Positions 61,519 through 64,000 of a stretch of 64,000 bases of DNA are shown piece after piece. This stretch comes from JAOABP01 sp964590395 (GTDB taxonomy: Bacteria > Hydrothermota > Tepidihabitantia > Tepidihabitantales > Tepidihabitantaceae), in the NCBI GenBank assembly GCA_964590395.1, contig CAZPVT010000030.1:278942-342941 (forward strand). The letters are read 5' to 3'. Below the pieces are notes generated by a model. The model worked only from the letters and a program-made list of their open reading frames with translations. It had not been told where the DNA came from and made no database searches. Within the stretch, counting starts at the first letter, position 1. Every line of letters begins with the position of its first letter. A program made the translations under genes and the position numbers.

Positions 61519-62211
61519 TTGGCGTCAATTGTCCTATGTCTGGTATTAAGCCAGATTCTAATTGCGGAGATAAAAGATAATCTTATAGTTAATTTCAGTC
61601 GACTTTTAACAAACAAAAAACCGGGCGTGGACTCGGTTAAAGGAACTATTTTTTATCAACCACCAAACGATATTTTAATCTATGTTACCGAACCGGTAAA
61701 TCAACACCTGAAATTTAATGACAAAACTCTGGTTATTTATTATCCGGACGAGAAAAAGGCGTTTCGAATTCAGGCACGAGTTCCATTTGTGCTGCCGTTT
61801 TTCCAGGCTTTTATCAGCCTAACTAATAAAAATCTGGGCTTAGCAGAAATGGGCTATACTTTAAGCCAGAGCGAAAAACGGGGCGACACGCTTATTACCC
61901 GCTGGGTGCCTCCTGCCAAAGTAAAAAAAGCGGTTGGCCCAATTATCATCGGAATGGTTAATGACCAGGTAGGATTTATGGAAATGCAAAACAGCAAGGG
62001 TAGAACTATCGGCAGGGTGAGTTATTCGGATTATAGCAAAATCGGCAATATTATGCTGCCGATGAGAGTCTCTGCGGTCCGTTATCTGGGTAAAGATACC
62101 ACTTATGAAACGGTTTATTACAGCAATCCCCGTTTAAATGTTAAACTGCCAGACGAAGTGGTAAACTTCCAGATACCTAAAGGAACAGAAATAAAAGAGG
62201 TCAGTTGGTAA
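61519..62211 (+). CDS. LolA-like outer-membrane lipoprotein carrier-type protein
   Basis: A 230-residue protein starting at TTG after AGAGGG. A signal segment (VLCLVLSQILIAEI) is followed by a LolA/LolB-like beta sheet: VDSVKGTIFYQPPNDILIYVTEP, KTLVIYYPDEKKAFR and GNIMLPMRVSAVRYL. Proteins of this fold bind lipid tails of lipoproteins. It overlaps the yidD-like gene by 7 bp. It may serve the lipoproteins of this block or be a general LolA. Confidence 0.75.
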   Translation: MASIVLCLVLSQILIAEIKDNLIVNFSRLLTNKKPGVDSVKGTIFYQPPNDILIYVTEPVNQHLKFNDKTLVIYYPDEKKAFRIQARVPFVLPFFQAFISLTNKNLGLAEMGYTLSQSEKRGDTLITRWVPPAKVKKAVGPIIIGMVNDQVGFMEMQNSKGRTIGRVSYSDYSKIGNIMLPMRVSAVRYLGKDTTYETVYYSNPRLNVKLPDEVVNFQIPKGTEIKEVSW

Positions 62212-62609
62212 TTCTATCTTTAGTATTTATCTTTCTGTTAGCAAATCCGTTTAAAAATGACCTAGAGTTTATTATAATAAATAGCAAGAAGGTTGATTCG
62301 GTTGTTACAAACAATCTATCCTCCTTCTCCCTTGACGAGATAAATGAGACAAAAATTGTTGCACTCGGACTTATCCGGCTTTATCAACTTTTTATCTCCA
62401 GTCAGGATGTCCCTGCCTGCCAGTTCACTCCCACCTGTTCAAGGTTTACATCTGCCTCAATAAAACGGTATGGTCTGCTCTGGGGGGTGATAATGGGTTC
62501 AGACCGGCTACAGAGATGTCACAGTTTTTCTCGACTGTATTATCCGGTTGACCCGGAAACTGATCGCTGTATTGACCCACCCGAGAAGGAATGGCTATGG
62601 TCCCGCTGA
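62205..62609 (+). CDS. yidD: YidD-family protein with N-terminal signal segment
   Basis: A 134-residue protein. The C-terminal 80 residues show the YidD domain (LGLIRLYQLFIS, CQFTPTCSRFTSASIKRYG, GSDRLQRCHSF) with all conserved Cys. YidD assists YidC in inserting inner-membrane proteins. Unlike ordinary YidD, which is short and lies near rpmH-rnpA-yidC, this copy has an N-terminal hydrophobic segment (ILSLVFIFLLANPF), about 50 extra residues and an envelope-gene context. The Cys-rich core may therefore be periplasmic, which is inference. Confidence 0.85.
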   Translation: MVILSLVFIFLLANPFKNDLEFIIINSKKVDSVVTNNLSSFSLDEINETKIVALGLIRLYQLFISSQDVPACQFTPTCSRFTSASIKRYGLLWGVIMGSDRLQRCHSFSRLYYPVDPETDRCIDPPEKEWLWSR

Positions 62610-63427
62610 TTGTTTTAATACTCATCAATTCGGCTTTAAATGAACCTGGATCAGTCCCATCCGCTCTTTGGTTAACCCCAGACCAGATTAAAACATTTGC
62701 CGATTACCTTTTTAATGAAAAAGATTATCTGCGTGCTGCCGGTGAATATGAAAGATATTTGATCCTCAGTGGCAAAAACAACGATCCGGAACTGCTTTTT
62801 ATTATCGGCAGGTGCTATCGTCTGGCTAATAGACCGGAAAGAGCACGAGCCTATTTTGCGCAGATAGATGATGAATCCCTGAAAGATAGAGCGGCTTATG
62901 AAATCGCGGAATCCTATTTTCGAGAAGGCAACTATGCACAATCAATAAACCACATTAAAACCAACGGCTACGCTGATGATTCCCGGTTTCACCCGTTGAT
63001 GATTAAAAACCTGCTCTTTTTAAAAGATTTTGCCTCTGCCCGCGCGCTGGCCCAAAGACAGCCCACCGGAACCCAGCTTGACTCAATAACCCTTGCCACC
63101 TTCCGCCTTTCTTACCGTAATCCAGCAGTTGCAGGTCTACTCTCAACAGTAATTCCGGGATTGGGCAAAGGTTACAGCGGTAGATGGTCTGACGCCCTTT
63201 TTTCGTTTGCGGTAATCGGAATTACCGGCTTTCAGGCCTATGACGGATTTCGGCGTGATGGCATAAGATCAACCAAAGGCTGGATTTACGGCTCGATGTT
63301 TCTGGTCTTTTATATTGGCGATATCTACGGTTCGCTCGTTGCAGCAAAACAGTATAATCAAAACTTAACCGACAGGATACTCAGTCAGGTGCACTCAATC
63401 GAGAATAACAATGGGGTCAGTCCCTGA
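62597..63427 (+). CDS. TPR plus DUF5683-like membrane protein, copy 1
   Basis: A 276-residue protein. ATG at 62597 with AAGGA six bases upstream is preferred over the ATG at 62591. After a signal-like start come three TPR-like units (YLRAAGEYERYLILSG, LFIIGRCYRLANRPERARAYF) and a C-terminal membrane part with STVIPGLGKGYSGRWSDALFSF, the pattern of the DUF5683/YPGxGQ-type domain. It overlaps yidD by 13 bp. The role is unknown, but coupling to YidD suggests an envelope assembly function. Confidence 0.8.
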   Translation: MVPLIVLILINSALNEPGSVPSALWLTPDQIKTFADYLFNEKDYLRAAGEYERYLILSGKNNDPELLFIIGRCYRLANRPERARAYFAQIDDESLKDRAAYEIAESYFREGNYAQSINHIKTNGYADDSRFHPLMIKNLLFLKDFASARALAQRQPTGTQLDSITLATFRLSYRNPAVAGLLSTVIPGLGKGYSGRWSDALFSFAVIGITGFQAYDGFRRDGIRSTKGWIYGSMFLVFYIGDIYGSLVAAKQYNQNLTDRILSQVHSIENNNGVSP

Positions 63428-64000
63428 GATACTAACCACACTTTTCCTATTTCTCATCGCCGATAATCACCCTGGCATTTTTCTGGCACGAGAGTTAACC
63501 CGGGCTGGCAACTATGATGAAGCAATAACCGAATATAAGCGGTTGCTCTGTTTCTCTTTAGATTCAAACGAAATTGTTGAATTGTGGTATCAAATCGCTG
63601 AGTTATATAAAAAACAGGGGAAACTGGACAGTGCTATTATCACCATTAACCGGGCAATTTCTTACACCCGAAACGACAGTCTCTCCTCTGCCTTGCGAAT
63701 TGAGGCAGGTATTCTTGAACTCGTTGCAGGCAATTTTACCACCGCGGAACTTGAACTTCTGCGTGTTGCCACATTTGCAAAAGAAACTGCCAATCAGAAA
63801 CGGGCTTACTTTATCCTGGGCATCTGTCAACTATTCCAAAAAAAGTGGGATGAGGCTAAAAAAAGTTTGCTTTTATCAGGAGTTGAAGAAAGGCTACTTG
63901 ATTCCATTTTCACCCCAGAGGATCTGCCCCGGAGATTATCACCCAGCACCGCGGAATGGCTTTCCACCTTTATTCCGGGTGCAGGCCAGATTTACAGCGG
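63411..64000 (+). CDS. TPR plus DUF5683-like membrane protein, copy 2 (partial)
   Basis: The ATG at 63411 overlaps the previous gene by 17 bp, and the frame runs off the window after 196 codons. It has a signal-like N-terminus (LTTLFLFLIA), TPR-like units (LTRAGNYDEAITEYKRLL, AYFILGICQLFQKKWDEAKKSL) and ends at WLSTFIPGAGQIYSG, the same membrane motif as copy 1. It is a tandem paralogue. Confidence 0.8.
   Translation, partial: MGSVPEILTTLFLFLIADNHPGIFLARELTRAGNYDEAITEYKRLLCFSLDSNEIVELWYQIAELYKKQGKLDSAIITINRAISYTRNDSLSSALRIEAGILELVAGNFTTAELELLRVATFAKETANQKRAYFILGICQLFQKKWDEAKKSLLLSGVEERLLDSIFTPEDLPRRLSPSTAEWLSTFIPGAGQIYS

Overview
This 64 kb window reads as a chromosome segment of a Gram-negative-type bacterium from a deep uncultured lineage. 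My best guess is the FCB-adjacent candidate phylum WOR-3 (Stahlbacteria) or a close relative. That is an inference from the gene set: GWxTD-domain proteins in tandem, a PorV-like barrel, a many-repeat secreted protein ending in a FlgD-like domain, Tol-Pal without TolB, DUF5683-type TPR proteins, and frequent TTG/GTG starts. No rRNA, tRNA, CRISPR array or intact insertion sequence was seen.

Layout. 1-2652 (minus) is a secreted 13-repeat protein cut by the window edge. 2653-3223 is noncoding, with a dispersed repeat and a decayed frame. 3224-7256 (plus) is a four-gene operon: two CoA-transferase subunits and two acyl-CoA dehydrogenases. 7277-32377 (minus) is a 25 kb block that starts with polA and continues as a surface-glycan locus. 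It holds UDP-HexNAc epimerases, Wzz, two flippases, a ligase and a polymerase, TupA-like ATP-grasp proteins, the three-gene UDP-L-FucNAc pathway, a WbuB-like transferase, a PglC-like initiating phosphotransferase, and an end cassette of a PLP desulfhydrase-like enzyme, an ATP-grasp ligase and a DegT aminotransferase. 32378-33037 is AT-rich noncoding DNA with a probable promoter and a tiny leader frame. 33038-36414 (plus) is prfA-prmC-nadK-pgsA. 36434-42800 (minus) has a class V aminotransferase, thiC, ricT, two GWxTD proteins and a HEAT-repeat protein. 42972-54648 (plus) holds glyS, a DUF192 lipoprotein, a TPR lipoprotein, pyrK-D-F-E, a Tol-Pal set in unusual order, and lemA-htpX. dnaE (minus) ends this core at 58196. 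58722-64000 (plus) is an envelope accessory block: a PorV-like barrel, two small membrane proteins around a lipoprotein, a LolA-like protein, a YidD homologue with a signal segment, and two TPR/DUF5683 proteins.

How it works together. Most genes serve the cell envelope: building and exporting a glycan with UDP-linked 2-acetamido sugars, outer-membrane tethering (Tol-Pal), and outer-membrane proteins and lipoproteins. Housekeeping genes for replication, translation termination, pyrimidine, thiamine and NADP synthesis sit between.

Three sequence-level patterns stand out. First, consensus-like promoters (TTGACA, 16-17 bp, TAAAAT-like) end only 5-7 bases before the start codon of several genes, which predicts leaderless mRNAs. 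Second, a ~160 bp repeat occurs in opposite orientations at both ends of the 55 kb core. Third, a REP-like palindrome supplies the 3' end of the O-antigen-ligase gene.
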